Below, in pieces: positions 26,180-34,666 of a stretch of 64,000 nt of DNA; the stretch's first letter is position 1, and the number at the start of each line of letters is the position of its first letter. The stretch comes from Kluyvera sp040932435 (GTDB lineage: Bacteria > Pseudomonadota > Gammaproteobacteria > Enterobacterales > Enterobacteriaceae). Both the position numbers and the translations under genes were made by a program. The stretch is from contig NZ_JBFQGA010000004.1 in assembly GCF_040932435.1 (NCBI RefSeq), positions 186,001-250,000 of the forward strand, given 5' to 3'. The notes below the pieces were generated by a model. That model did not search any database. It was not told the origin of the DNA and worked only from the letters and a program-made list of their open reading frames with translations.

Positions 26180-26194
26180 TTGAATCGATTCAGC
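26180..26194 (-). promoter_or_regulatory. Cra (FruR) box proximal to fruB
   Basis: GCTGAATCGATTCAA on the minus strand is a textbook Cra site (TGAATCGATTCA dyad), about 20 bp upstream of the fruB ATG. Cra represses fruBKA until fructose 1-phosphate accumulates. Confidence 0.9.
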
Positions 26195-26244
26195 TCTTGT
26201 GAGAAAAAACCGTCGCACTTAGCGTGATTGATGCTGAAGACGAC

Positions 26245-26260
26245 GCTGAAACGTTTCAAT
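26245..26260 (-). promoter_or_regulatory. Cra (FruR) box distal to fruB
   Basis: GCTGAAACGTTTCAAT is a near-perfect Cra consensus about 65 bp upstream of the proximal box, matching the two-operator arrangement known for E. coli fruBKA. The rest of the 363-bp gap to setB (26160-26522) shows no gene. Confidence 0.9.
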
Positions 26261-26522
26261 AATCTTGTGCCTTTCTTAACCAGACGGCAAGCTAAGCAGC
26301 AAACTTGATCGCAAAAATCAGATCTACAGCACATTTCATTAGCATTATTGCCACAACTGCTGACGCTAAAGGTGAGCGTCGTCGAGCGCGTCAGCAAGAC
26401 GTAAGCTAAATTTTTGAAATGGCCTTTTAGTTTTTAGTGCCGAATTTGATTTAGGTTACTGTTCATTTTCTGAGTCGCGGCGTAAACTCCCCCGCCTCTT
26501 CTAAAGTGACCGATAAAACAAC

Positions 26523-27704
26523 ATGCAAAACAGTACCGCCGCCACCCCACGGCGATCGTTTGATTTCACATCTTCTTCGTTCCTGATTGTCGCGTTTTTA
26601 ACCGGCATTGCAGGCGCCCTACAGACACCAACGCTCAGCCTGTTTCTCAGCAACGAGGTTCATGTTCGCCCGGCGATGGTCGGATTCTTCTTTACCGGTA
26701 GCGCGGTTATCGGCATCTTCGTCAGCCAGTTTTTAGCCAGCTATTCCGATAAACGCGGCGACCGTAAAAACCTCATCGTCTTCTGCTGCTTGCTGGGCGT
26801 GCTGGCCTGCATGCTATTCGCTTGGAACCGTAACTACTTTATTTTGCTGTTTGTCGGCGTTTTTCTGAGCAGCTTTGGTTCGACCGCTAACCCGCAGATG
26901 TTCGCCCTTGCTCGCGAACATGCCGACAAAACGGGCCGTGAAGCGGTGATGTTCAGCTCGATTATGCGTGCTCAGGTTTCGCTAGCGTGGGTTATCGGAC
27001 CGCCGCTAGCCTATGCGCTGGCGATGGGATTTGGTTTTACCACCATGTATCTGTCAGCCGCTGTGGCCTTTGTGGTGTGTGGCGTGATGGTTAGATTTTT
27101 CTTGCCAACCATGCGTAAGGAACAGGCCACCGTCAGCGGTGGCATTCAAGCGCCGCGCTCTAACCGCAAAGATACCCTGCTGCTGTTTGTCATCTGCACC
27201 CTGATGTGGGGCACCAACAGCCTGTATATCATCAACATGCCGCTGTACATCATCAATGAACTGCATCTGCCGGAAAAGCTAGCGGGGATAATGATGGGAA
27301 CCGCCGCCGGGCTGGAAATCCCAACCATGCTGATTGCAGGTTATTTTGCCAAGCGCCTAGGTAAACGTCTGTTGATGCGCATCGCAGCGGTCGCGGGCCT
27401 ACTCTTTTATATTGGTATGCTGACGTTTAGCAGCCCAATGCTGTTGCTGGCGATGCAGCTGCTGAACGCGATTTATATTGGGATCCTCGGCGGGATTGGC
27501 ATGCTCTATTTTCAAGACATGATGCCAGGACAGGCAGGCTCGGCGACCACGCTGTATGCCAACACCTCGCGCGTAGGCTGGATCATTGCAGGTTCGCTAG
27601 CCGGTGTCGTGGCTGAAATCTGGAACTACCACACCGTCTTTTGGATTGCGCTGGCGCTGTGTGTCGGCACTCTGCTGTGCCTAATAAGAATTAAAGACGT
27701 TTAG
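26523..27704 (+). CDS. setB: Sugar efflux transporter SetB (MFS)
   Basis: A 393-residue major-facilitator protein with about twelve membrane segments. The loop 2-3 motif SYSDKRGDRKNLIVF and the segment REHADKTGREAVMFSSIMRAQVS are typical of the SET family. E. coli SetB exports lactose and glucose analogues and has also been linked to chromosome segregation. The length equals E. coli SetB. Its stop overlaps the convergent yeiW by 4 bp. Confidence 0.95.
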   Translation: MQNSTAATPRRSFDFTSSSFLIVAFLTGIAGALQTPTLSLFLSNEVHVRPAMVGFFFTGSAVIGIFVSQFLASYSDKRGDRKNLIVFCCLLGVLACMLFAWNRNYFILLFVGVFLSSFGSTANPQMFALAREHADKTGREAVMFSSIMRAQVSLAWVIGPPLAYALAMGFGFTTMYLSAAVAFVVCGVMVRFFLPTMRKEQATVSGGIQAPRSNRKDTLLLFVICTLMWGTNSLYIINMPLYIINELHLPEKLAGIMMGTAAGLEIPTMLIAGYFAKRLGKRLLMRIAAVAGLLFYIGMLTFSSPMLLLAMQLLNAIYIGILGGIGMLYFQDMMPGQAGSATTLYANTSRVGWIIAGSLAGVVAEIWNYHTVFWIALALCVGTLLCLIRIKDV

Positions 27705-27955
27705 GGCGCAGTCAGCATTTCAAGTTCCAGTAACCAGGTCATCGCCTCGATACGGGTTGTGCCGCACATATCACGCGCAGGCTGCAACCCTGCGCACACT
27801 TTTGGCCGTAGAGGCGAAGCAAAGATTTTACAGCGCTGGTGTTCATCGAGCTGTATGCAGGGCGTGTTGGCCGGTTTGCCGTCAGGCATGCCGGGAATCG
27901 GGCTGGAAATAGAGGGGGCAGTGCAGCAAGCGCCGCAGTCAGGACGACATTCCAT
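27701..27955 (-). CDS. yeiW: Small cysteine-rich YkgJ-type protein YeiW
   Basis: An 84-residue protein with a clustered cysteine pattern: CRPDCGACC near the N-terminus, then CIQLDEHQRCK, VCAGL and MCG. This matches the UPF0153/YkgJ zinc- or iron-chelating cluster family. Two adjacent ATGs (27958 and 27955) are possible; the second gives the E. coli length. It is convergent with setB, overlapping by 4 bp. The function is unknown; a metal- or cluster-binding role is suggested only by the cysteines. Confidence 0.85.
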   Translation of the reverse strand: MECRPDCGACCTAPSISSPIPGMPDGKPANTPCIQLDEHQRCKIFASPLRPKVCAGLQPARDMCGTTRIEAMTWLLELEMLTAP

Positions 27956-28110
27956 CATGGGCTCTCGATTCTGGGATTAAGTCAATGGTGGCGCACAGTA
28001 CCACCTTTTAGTCAGAGATGGCAAAAGCCTTTAATTCCGCTTGCCTGAAACGCCCGTCACGAGTAATTTTACGCGATATTTTCGATACCCTTTTTCACAG
28101 GATAATTGCA

Positions 28111-28683
28111 ATGCCAAGAGCGAACGAAATCAAAAAAGGTATGGTGCTGAATTACAACGGCAAGCTGCTGATTGTAAAAAATATTGATATTCAGTCACCG
28201 AGCGCCCGCGGCGCAGCAACGCTGTACAAAATGCGTTTTTCCGACGTCAGCACCGGGCTGAAAGTCGAAGAGCGTTTTAAGGGCGATGACATGGTCGATA
28301 CCGTGACCTTGAATCGCCGTTTCGTTGACTTCTCCTATATTGATGGCAACGAATACGTGTTTATGGATAAAGAAGATTACACACCGTACATCTTCGCCCA
28401 CGATCAAATTGCCGATGAGCTGCAGTTCATCCCAGAAGGCGGCATGCCTGACATGCAGGTTCTGCTGTGGGATGGCCAGGTTCTGGCGCTTGAACTGCCG
28501 CAGACCGTAGATCTGGAAATCGTGGAAACCGCTCCGGGTATTAAAGGCGCATCCGCCAGCTCCCGTACCAAACCCGCCACCCTGACCACCGGTCTGGTTG
28601 TGCAGGTTCCTGAGTACCTGACCACCGGCGAAAAAATTCGCGTTCATATCGAAGAAAAACGTTATATGTGCCGCGCGGACTAA
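28111..28683 (+). CDS. efpL: Elongation factor P-like protein EfpL (YeiP)
   Basis: A 190-residue three-domain EF-P paralogue. The tip of domain I carries arginine (R33 in IQSPSARGAATLYK) in place of the modified lysine of EF-P, which is diagnostic of the EfpL/YeiP subfamily. EfpL helps ribosomes through proline-rich and other stalling motifs. The frame is open upstream to 28018, but the ATG at 28111 gives the family length and starts MPRANEIKKG. It is monocistronic with a terminator at 28759-28790. Confidence 0.96.
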   Translation: MPRANEIKKGMVLNYNGKLLIVKNIDIQSPSARGAATLYKMRFSDVSTGLKVEERFKGDDMVDTVTLNRRFVDFSYIDGNEYVFMDKEDYTPYIFAHDQIADELQFIPEGGMPDMQVLLWDGQVLALELPQTVDLEIVETAPGIKGASASSRTKPATLTTGLVVQVPEYLTTGEKIRVHIEEKRYMCRAD

Positions 28684-28721
28684 TTCGCGCTCTACGGCAT
28701 ATCCGGCTGTGCGCTCCTTGG

Positions 28722-28754
28722 CGCCTGATGGCGCTTCGCTTATCAGGCCTACGG
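28722..28754. repeat. REP-like palindrome downstream of efpL
   Basis: CGCCTGATGGCGC ... GCTTATCAGGCCTACGG has the REP organisation (TGATGGCG/CGCTTATCAGGCCTAC) and lies between the convergent efpL and uxuA. Confidence 0.8.
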
Positions 28755-28758
28755 GCGC

Positions 28759-28790
28759 AAAAAAGGGCAGCCATTTGGCTGCCTTTTTTA
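28759..28790. terminator. Bidirectional terminator efpL / uxuA
   Basis: The stem GGCAGCC/GGCTGCC with loop ATTT is flanked by an A-run on the left and a T-run on the right, so it can end transcription from both the plus-strand efpL and the minus-strand uxuA. Confidence 0.9.
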
Positions 28791-28837
28791 TGATAGTGCG
28801 CGCCTCGAGGCTCAAGGCGGCACCGGGTAAAACATGA

Positions 28838-30028
28838 TTACAGCAGGTCGCGGAACTTGGTGGTTTTCAGCGCCAGCTCAACGCCGCGCACTTCCGCCAG
28901 ACCTTTCAGACGGCCAATCGCCGAGTAGCCCGGGTTGGTTTTTTTCTTCAGGTCGTCCAGCATCTGGTGACCGTGGTCAGGACGCATTGGAATTGGGCGC
29001 AGATCGCCGGCTTTCTTACGACGCTGCTCTTCGGTCAGAATCGCGTCAACGACCGCCACCATATTCACGTCGCCCTGCAGATGCGCGGCTTCATGGAAGG
29101 TTTTCGGGTTCTCTTCACGGCAGGTAGAACGCAGGTGCGTGAAGTGAATACGGTCGCCAAAGGTTTCAATCATTTTCACCAGATCATTATCGGCGCGAAC
29201 ACCGTAAGAACCCGTGCACATGGTGAAGCCGTTGTTAATGCTGTTAACGGTCTCTTTCAGCCACTGCATATCTTCGATGGTAGACACGATACGCGGCAGG
29301 CCAAGGATTGGGCGCGGTGGATCGTCCGGGTGAACGGCTAAACGCACGCCCACTTCTTCCGCAACCGGCACAATCGCCCGCAGGAACACAGCCATGTTTT
29401 CACGCAACTGTTCTTTGCTGATGTGATCGTATTCCGCCAGACGCGCACGGAACTGGTCAAGGGTGTAACCCTCTTCCGCACCCGGCAGGCCAGCAATGAT
29501 GTTACGGGTCAGCTTAGTGACTTCCGCTTCGCTCATGGCGGTGAAGTAGGCCTGAGCCTGACGCTGTTCTTCTTCGCTGTAGTCGTTCTGCGCGCCTTCG
29601 CGCTTTAAGATGTGCAGTTCGAATGCCGCAAAGGCAATCTGGTCAAAACGCAGTGCTTTAGAGCCATCTTCCAGCGTGTACTCCAGATCGGTACGCGTCC
29701 AGTCGAGGATGGGCATGAAGTTGTAGCACACGGTATCGATGCCGCACTCAGCCAGATTACGAATGCTCTGCTGGTAGTTGGCAATCCAAGTCTGGCACTG
29801 ACCGGACGCGGTTTTGATGTCTTCATGCACAGGAATACTTTCAACCACGGACCAGGTCAGCCCTTTTTCAGCCAGTATCGCCTGACGTTGTTTGATTTCT
29901 TCAACCGGCCATACCAGACCGTTCGCAATGTGGTGCAATGCCGTGACAACGCCCGTCGCGCCAGCCTGACGCACATCATCAAGAGATACCGGATCGTTCG
30001 GGCCGTACCAACGCCAGGTTTGTTCCAT
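28838..30028 (-). CDS. uxuA: Mannonate dehydratase UxuA
   Basis: A 396-residue TIM-barrel enzyme that dehydrates D-mannonate to 2-keto-3-deoxy-D-gluconate in hexuronate catabolism. The N-terminus MEQTWRWYGPNDPVSLDDVR, the segment LAVHPDDPPRPILGLPRI, and the C-terminal MRPDHGHQMLDD are characteristic. In E. coli uxuA is in the distant uxuAB operon. Here it is divergent from yeiQ, a UxuB-like oxidoreductase, across a 205-bp gap with a UxuR/ExuR-like site, so the two would supply consecutive steps. Lengths agree with the family (about 394). Confidence 0.95.
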   Translation of the reverse strand: MEQTWRWYGPNDPVSLDDVRQAGATGVVTALHHIANGLVWPVEEIKQRQAILAEKGLTWSVVESIPVHEDIKTASGQCQTWIANYQQSIRNLAECGIDTVCYNFMPILDWTRTDLEYTLEDGSKALRFDQIAFAAFELHILKREGAQNDYSEEEQRQAQAYFTAMSEAEVTKLTRNIIAGLPGAEEGYTLDQFRARLAEYDHISKEQLRENMAVFLRAIVPVAEEVGVRLAVHPDDPPRPILGLPRIVSTIEDMQWLKETVNSINNGFTMCTGSYGVRADNDLVKMIETFGDRIHFTHLRSTCREENPKTFHEAAHLQGDVNMVAVVDAILTEEQRRKKAGDLRPIPMRPDHGHQMLDDLKKKTNPGYSAIGRLKGLAEVRGVELALKTTKFRDLL

Positions 30029-30044
30029 TGCCTAACCCTCTAAA

Positions 30045-30058
30045 GTTGTTATACCAAT
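30045..30058. promoter_or_regulatory. UxuR/ExuR-like operator between uxuA and yeiQ
   Basis: TTGTTATACCAATA resembles the hexuronate operator core TTGGTATACCAA, with one half perfect and the other mismatched. It lies 17-30 bp upstream of the uxuA ATG. The identity of the regulator is inferred from the pathway. Confidence 0.5.
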
Positions 30059-30233
30059 AAAATCACTGTTAATGACGACTACCATACAGGCTAATTCTTA
30101 CCGGTCAATAAATCCGCCTGGATTGATTGATCCAGCTCACACTAACGCGATAAATACGGCACACCAATTCAATTTGCTGTCATATAACTTTACACTGCAG
30201 GCGTTAATTAATCGTTAATCGGATGTATAAACA

Positions 30234-31700
30234 ATGAATACAATAGCCTCTGCCGCCCTCCCCGCAAGCGTGCAACAGCCGCAATATGATAGACAACTGC
30301 TGCGTTCGCGGATTGTGCACTTCGGTTTTGGTGCCTTCCACCGCGCACACCAAGCGTTGTTAACCAACCGGGTGCTGAACCAGCACGGCGGAGACTGGGG
30401 TATTTGTGAAATCAGCTTGTTCAGCGGCGATGTGCTGATGAGTCAGCTTCGTCAGCAGGACCATCTGTTTACCGTGTTGGAGAAAAGCGCTGCCGGGAAC
30501 CAGCCCATCATTGTGGGTGCGGTGCGTGAGTGCCTGAACGCGAAGCTGGATTCACTGGCCGCTATCATCGAAAAATTCTGTGAACCACAGGTGGCCATTG
30601 TTTCACTGACGATTACCGAGAAGGGTTACTGCATCGATCCGGCGACCGGGCATTTGGATTTCACGCAGCCGAGGATCGTCCACGATCTGCAATCACCAAG
30701 CGAACCGCATTCCGCACCGGGCATTCTCGTTGAAGCGCTACATCGTCGCCGCGAACGCGGGCTGCCGGCCTTTACCGTGCTCTCCTGCGATAATATTCCC
30801 GATAACGGCCACGTGGTGAAAAATGCGGTGTTGGATATGGCCGCCCGACGCTCTCCAGCGCTTGCCGAATGGATTGCTGAACACGTCAGCTTCCCTGGCA
30901 CCATGGTCGATCGCATCGTCCCGGCGGCCACTGAAGCCTCGCTTAACGAAATCACCCGTGAACTGGGGGTGGAAGATCCGTGCGCCATCAGCTGTGAGCC
31001 GTTTCTTCAGTGGGTCATTGAAGACAACTTTGTCGCCGGGCGTCCTGACTGGGGCAGCGCTGGCGCGCAGTTGGTCGATGACGTGCTGCCGTGGGAAGAG
31101 ATGAAGCTGCGCATGTTAAACGGCAGCCACTCGTTCCTCGCTTACCTAGGATATCTAGCGGGCTATGCGCATATTAGCGATTGCATGCAGGATGAATCCT
31201 TCCGTCGCGCCGCACGTCATCTGATGTTGGCGGAACAGGCTCCTACCCTGCATATTACCGGCGTCGATCTCAATGCCTACGCCGATAGCCTGATTGAACG
31301 CTTTAGCAACCCGGCGCTGCAACATCGCACTTGGCAAATCGCAATGGATGGTAGTCAGAAGCTGCCTCAGCGTCTGCTTGATGGCATCCGTATTCATCTT
31401 CAGCAGGGAAGTCACTGGCCGCTGCTGGCGCTGGCGGTTGCCGGGTGGATGCGCTACGTGAGCGGCGTGGATGATGCCGGCCAGCCGATTGATGTTCGCG
31501 ACCCGCTGGCGGAGAAGATTCGCGTACTGGTCGAGGGCAGCAACGACGACAATCGCGTAGAGGCATTGTTATCACTACAGGAAATCTTCGGTAACGACCT
31601 GCCTACCCACCCTCAGTTCGTGGACGCCATCAAGCAGGCTTGGCAAAACCTTGCCCAGCTTGGCGCGCGTCAGGCGCTGCTCAACGCGCTCAATCACTAA
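30234..31700 (+). CDS. yeiQ: Mannitol dehydrogenase-family oxidoreductase YeiQ (putative D-mannonate oxidoreductase)
   Basis: A 488-residue long-chain dehydrogenase/reductase. The N-terminal NAD-binding motif VHFGFGAFHRAHQ is at residues 28-40, and the catalytic K-x4-N-x2-H signature is K291, N296 and H299 (EMKLRMLNGSH). The family interconverts fructuronate and mannonate (UxuB) or tagaturonate and altronate (UxaB). Pairing with divergent uxuA argues for fructuronate reductase activity, but other polyol substrates are possible. The length equals E. coli YeiQ. Confidence 0.9.
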   Translation: MNTIASAALPASVQQPQYDRQLLRSRIVHFGFGAFHRAHQALLTNRVLNQHGGDWGICEISLFSGDVLMSQLRQQDHLFTVLEKSAAGNQPIIVGAVRECLNAKLDSLAAIIEKFCEPQVAIVSLTITEKGYCIDPATGHLDFTQPRIVHDLQSPSEPHSAPGILVEALHRRRERGLPAFTVLSCDNIPDNGHVVKNAVLDMAARRSPALAEWIAEHVSFPGTMVDRIVPAATEASLNEITRELGVEDPCAISCEPFLQWVIEDNFVAGRPDWGSAGAQLVDDVLPWEEMKLRMLNGSHSFLAYLGYLAGYAHISDCMQDESFRRAARHLMLAEQAPTLHITGVDLNAYADSLIERFSNPALQHRTWQIAMDGSQKLPQRLLDGIRIHLQQGSHWPLLALAVAGWMRYVSGVDDAGQPIDVRDPLAEKIRVLVEGSNDDNRVEALLSLQEIFGNDLPTHPQFVDAIKQAWQNLAQLGARQALLNALNH

Positions 31701-31814
31701 CATTTCTCTGCGTAAATGAGCCGGTTGCGGCTGGCTCATCGCAAAGCGACCCTTTTCGTTGTCGAGTCCGCGGTATAAAGTTGTCGAGTTAACACTCGTT
31801 CGTCTGGAGACTTC

Positions 31815-32792
31815 GTGACTAAAACCAACCTAATTACCGGTTTTCTCGGCAGCGGAAAGACCACCGCTATTCTGCATCTTCTTGCCAATAAACCTGCCGA
31901 TGAAAAATGGGCTGTGCTGGTCAATGAGTTTGGTGAAGTGGGAATCGACGGCGCGCTACTGGCCGACAGCGGCGCTCTGCTAAAAGAGATCCCCGGCGGC
32001 TGCATGTGCTGCGTCAATGGGTTGCCGATGCAGGTCGGCCTGAATACGTTGCTGCGTCAGGGAAAGCCTGACCGCCTGCTGATAGAACCTACCGGCCTTG
32101 GTCACCCCAAACAGATCCTCGACCTATTGACCGCTCCGGTTTACGAGCCGTGGATTGATCTGCGCGCGACGCTTTGCGTGATGGACTCGCGCCAGCTTCT
32201 GGACGAGAAAACCGCCAACAATGAGAATTTCCGTGACCAGTTGGCTGCTGCTGACATTATTGTCAGCAACAAATCTGACCGCGCCACGCCAGAAAGCCTA
32301 CAGGCCCTAAGCGACTGGTGGCAGCTAAACGGCGGTGAACGTCTGCACCTGCACACTACCCAAGGTAATATTGATGTCGCGCTGCTCGATACGCCGCGCA
32401 CGAATCTAAAACAGCTTGCTGCAAGCGCGGCTCATGTGCACTCACACCCATCAAACAAAGGTTTGGGGGCCTTAAGTCTGCCGGAACATCAGCGCTGGCG
32501 CCGAAGCGTCAATCAAGGACAAGGCTACCACGCCTGCGGATGGATTTTTGATGCCGATACCCAGTTTGATACCATCGGTTTGTTAGAGTGGGCGCGGCTT
32601 GCTCCGGTAGCGCGACTTAAAGCCGTTATGCGCATTCCCGAAGGGCTAGTGCGTATCAACCGACAGGGCGCAGACCTGCATATCGAAACCCAAAACGTTG
32701 CGCCACCCGACAGCAGGATTGAGCTAATTAACGATGCTGAAACGGACTGGAATGCACTGCAATCCGCACTGTTGAAACTTCGTTTAGGTTAA
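31815..32792 (+). CDS. yeiR: Zinc-binding GTPase YeiR (COG0523 family)
   Basis: A 325-residue G3E-family P-loop GTPase. Walker A GFLGSGKTT is at residues 9-17. The family metal motif GGCMCC has C63, C65 and C66. ENFRDQLAAADIIVSNKSD supplies the NKxD guanine motif. A C-terminal CobW_C domain follows. YeiR in E. coli binds zinc and hydrolyses GTP; a metallochaperone role is suspected. It uses a GTG start behind TCTGGAGA. It lies between yeiQ and lpxT on the same strand. Confidence 0.93.
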   Translation: MTKTNLITGFLGSGKTTAILHLLANKPADEKWAVLVNEFGEVGIDGALLADSGALLKEIPGGCMCCVNGLPMQVGLNTLLRQGKPDRLLIEPTGLGHPKQILDLLTAPVYEPWIDLRATLCVMDSRQLLDEKTANNENFRDQLAAADIIVSNKSDRATPESLQALSDWWQLNGGERLHLHTTQGNIDVALLDTPRTNLKQLAASAAHVHSHPSNKGLGALSLPEHQRWRRSVNQGQGYHACGWIFDADTQFDTIGLLEWARLAPVARLKAVMRIPEGLVRINRQGADLHIETQNVAPPDSRIELINDAETDWNALQSALLKLRLG

Positions 32793-32836
32793 CAGCGCTA
32801 AGGTTGCCAGCGAGATCAACTGCAGTGAAGACGACA

Positions 32837-33556
32837 ATGCGTACACGCTTTCCCTTAATTATTCTGCTTAACGCCGTCGGTGTGGCGTTATTCCTTTCTT
32901 GGTATCTGCCGATAAACCACGGATTTTGGTCCGTGGGAGACGTCGCCATTTTTCGCTTCTTCAACCAGGGATTAAGTGCCGACAACCTGACTTACGCGTG
33001 GTTTTTAGCGATTATCAACAACCGCGCCTTTGACGGCTGTTCATTGCTGGCAATGGGCGGTTTGATGCTGAGTTTCTGGTTAAAGGAAGATATCCAAGGG
33101 CGCCGCCGTATCGTCATTATTGGTCTGGTCATGCTGCTGGCGGCGGTCATTATCAACCAGTTGGCACAGCATTTCGTCCCGGTGACCCGCAGCAGCCCGT
33201 CGTTGTCGGTACCGGGCGCTCACCGCGTTAGCGACTACGTGGCCTTTAACACTAAAGATGGATCACGCGACAGCTTCCCCGGCGATCACGGAATGATGCT
33301 ACTCATATTCGCTTCTTTTATGTGGCGCTATTTCGGCGTAAAAGCATTCCTTATTTCACTGGCTATTTTTGTGGTTTTTGCGTTTCCGCGAGTGATGATT
33401 GGCGCACATTGGTTCACCGATATCGCCGTAGGATCGCTGACCTCCGTACTGATAGGCGTACCATGGGTTCTGTTAACGCCGTTAAGCGATAAAGCCATTC
33501 GGATATTTGAGTGTAATTTACCCAAATTGAGCAAATTAAAGGCGACGAATAAATAA
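32837..33556 (+). CDS. lpxT: Lipid A 1-diphosphate synthase LpxT (PAP2 family)
   Basis: A 239-residue inner-membrane PAP2-superfamily phosphotransferase that moves phosphate from undecaprenyl pyrophosphate to the 1-phosphate of lipid A, giving the 1-diphosphate form and recycling the carrier. Motif 2 SFPGDHGMMLL and motif 3 RVMIGAHWFTDI, with the catalytic histidines, are present among about six membrane segments. The frame is open from 32804, but ATG 32837 aligns with the E. coli N-terminus. In E. coli LpxT activity is inhibited by PmrR; no pmrR is visible here. Confidence 0.92.
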   Translation: MRTRFPLIILLNAVGVALFLSWYLPINHGFWSVGDVAIFRFFNQGLSADNLTYAWFLAIINNRAFDGCSLLAMGGLMLSFWLKEDIQGRRRIVIIGLVMLLAAVIINQLAQHFVPVTRSSPSLSVPGAHRVSDYVAFNTKDGSRDSFPGDHGMMLLIFASFMWRYFGVKAFLISLAIFVVFAFPRVMIGAHWFTDIAVGSLTSVLIGVPWVLLTPLSDKAIRIFECNLPKLSKLKATNK

Positions 33557-33576
33557 CCGTTACCTCTGACTCCCCC

Positions 33577-33608
33577 GGCGAAGAATCATCCCTCTTCGCC
33601 TTTTTTTT
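33577..33608 (+). terminator. Terminator after lpxT
   Basis: GGCGAAG (33577-33583) pairs with CTTCGCC (33594-33600), followed by eight T residues. Confidence 0.9.
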
Positions 33609-33839
33609 ATCTATTCCGTTTCCCCTTCATATTGCTGTCATAATATTCATGTTGATAATGAATGAGTTGCCTCTTTTTCATACGATCGTGGTGTAATTTT
33701 CGCCATTCACATTTATTAACTTTGTGTATCACATTTTCTTATAAAAAATCGGCCAAAAGCACTCGCAATGCCCCTTTCGTTAAGGTACTCTCATTTGCGT
33801 TTGTGATTTCAAAGAGCAATTATTCTGTCCATCAATAAA

Positions 33840-33865
33840 AGTTTTGTGCGCTGCACCACAAAACT
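33840..33865 (+). promoter_or_regulatory. Hairpin in the long mepS upstream region
   Basis: AGTTTTGTG and CACAAAACT form a perfect 9-bp stem around an 8-base loop, about 105 bp before the mepS ATG. The lpxT-mepS gap (33557-33970) is 414 bp, AT-rich and gene-free. If transcribed, this would be a leader structure; the mepS start site is not certain (TATAAC at about 33929 is one -10 candidate that would place it upstream of the transcript). Confidence 0.4.
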
Positions 33866-33970
33866 GAATTCAAAGAATTGTCTCATTGAATGCGTGTATT
33901 TAGTCTCAGACGCGTTTGGCATTTTTTATAACGACTCCATCGTTAAGGACTTCAAGGGAAAACAACTAAA

Positions 33971-34543
33971 ATGGTCAAATCTCAACCGATTTTGAGATAT
34001 ATTCTGCGAACGATTCCAGCAGTAGCAGTTGCAGTTCTGCTCTCTGCTTGTAGTACAACAAGTAATACTGCTAAAAACATGCATTCTGAGACGCATGGTG
34101 TGGGTATAGAAGACACTTCTTCACTGCAAGCCTCTCAGGATGAATTTGAAACCATGGTGCGTAACCTCGACGTGAAGTCCCGTCTGATGGATCAATACGC
34201 AGGATGGAAAGGTGTTCGTTACCGTCTCGGCGGCGACACCAAACGAGGTATTGATTGTTCAAGCTTTGTGCAGCGCACATTCCGTGAACAATTTGGTTTA
34301 GAACTGCCACGTTCCACTTGGGAACAGCAGGAAACTGGCAAGTCCGTTTCACGCAAGCAGCTCCGCACCGGTGATTTAGTGTTGTTCCGTGCCGGCTCCA
34401 CCGGACGCCACGTCGGAATCTACATTGGCAATAACCAGTTTGTTCATGCATCCACCAGCAGCGGTGTGACTATCTCCAGCATGAATGAGCCATACTGGAA
34501 TAAACGTTACAACGAAGCTCGTCGTGTTCTGAGTCGTTCGTAA
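33971..34543 (+). CDS. mepS: Murein DD-endopeptidase MepS (Spr), lipoprotein
   Basis: A 190-residue outer-membrane lipoprotein that hydrolyses D-Ala-mDAP cross-links to allow peptidoglycan growth. The signal peptide ends in the lipobox LSAC with C27 as the lipidated residue. The NlpC/P60 domain carries catalytic C96 (GIDCSSFV), H147 (GRHVGIYIG) and H159 (FVHAS). E. coli has GIDCSGFV, a one-residue difference next to the nucleophile. It is followed by a strong terminator. In E. coli its level is set by NlpI-Prc proteolysis. Confidence 0.96.
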   Translation: MVKSQPILRYILRTIPAVAVAVLLSACSTTSNTAKNMHSETHGVGIEDTSSLQASQDEFETMVRNLDVKSRLMDQYAGWKGVRYRLGGDTKRGIDCSSFVQRTFREQFGLELPRSTWEQQETGKSVSRKQLRTGDLVLFRAGSTGRHVGIYIGNNQFVHASTSSGVTISSMNEPYWNKRYNEARRVLSRS

Positions 34544-34582
34544 TGTCGTTTACCGTCGGTTACCCTTGGCTGGCGGTAAACA

Positions 34583-34618
34583 TAAAAAAAGCACTGCTCC
34601 GGCAGTGCTTTTTTTATG
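34583..34618 (+). terminator. Rho-independent terminator of mepS
   Basis: The stem AGCACTGC/GCAGTGCT with loop TCCG is extended by pairing A and T runs and ends in a T-tract. Confidence 0.95.
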
Positions 34619-34666
34619 CTTCATCATTATTCTTTTCTTTAGAGTTCCGTAGCATAGAGAAGTAGC

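Noticed and set aside
26107..26397. 96-codon minus-strand frame upstream of fruB
   Set aside because: It runs through both Cra boxes and into fruB in another frame; regulatory DNA explains the sequence.
30626..30988. 120-codon minus-strand frame inside yeiQ
   Set aside because: Shadow of the yeiQ coding frame without independent support.
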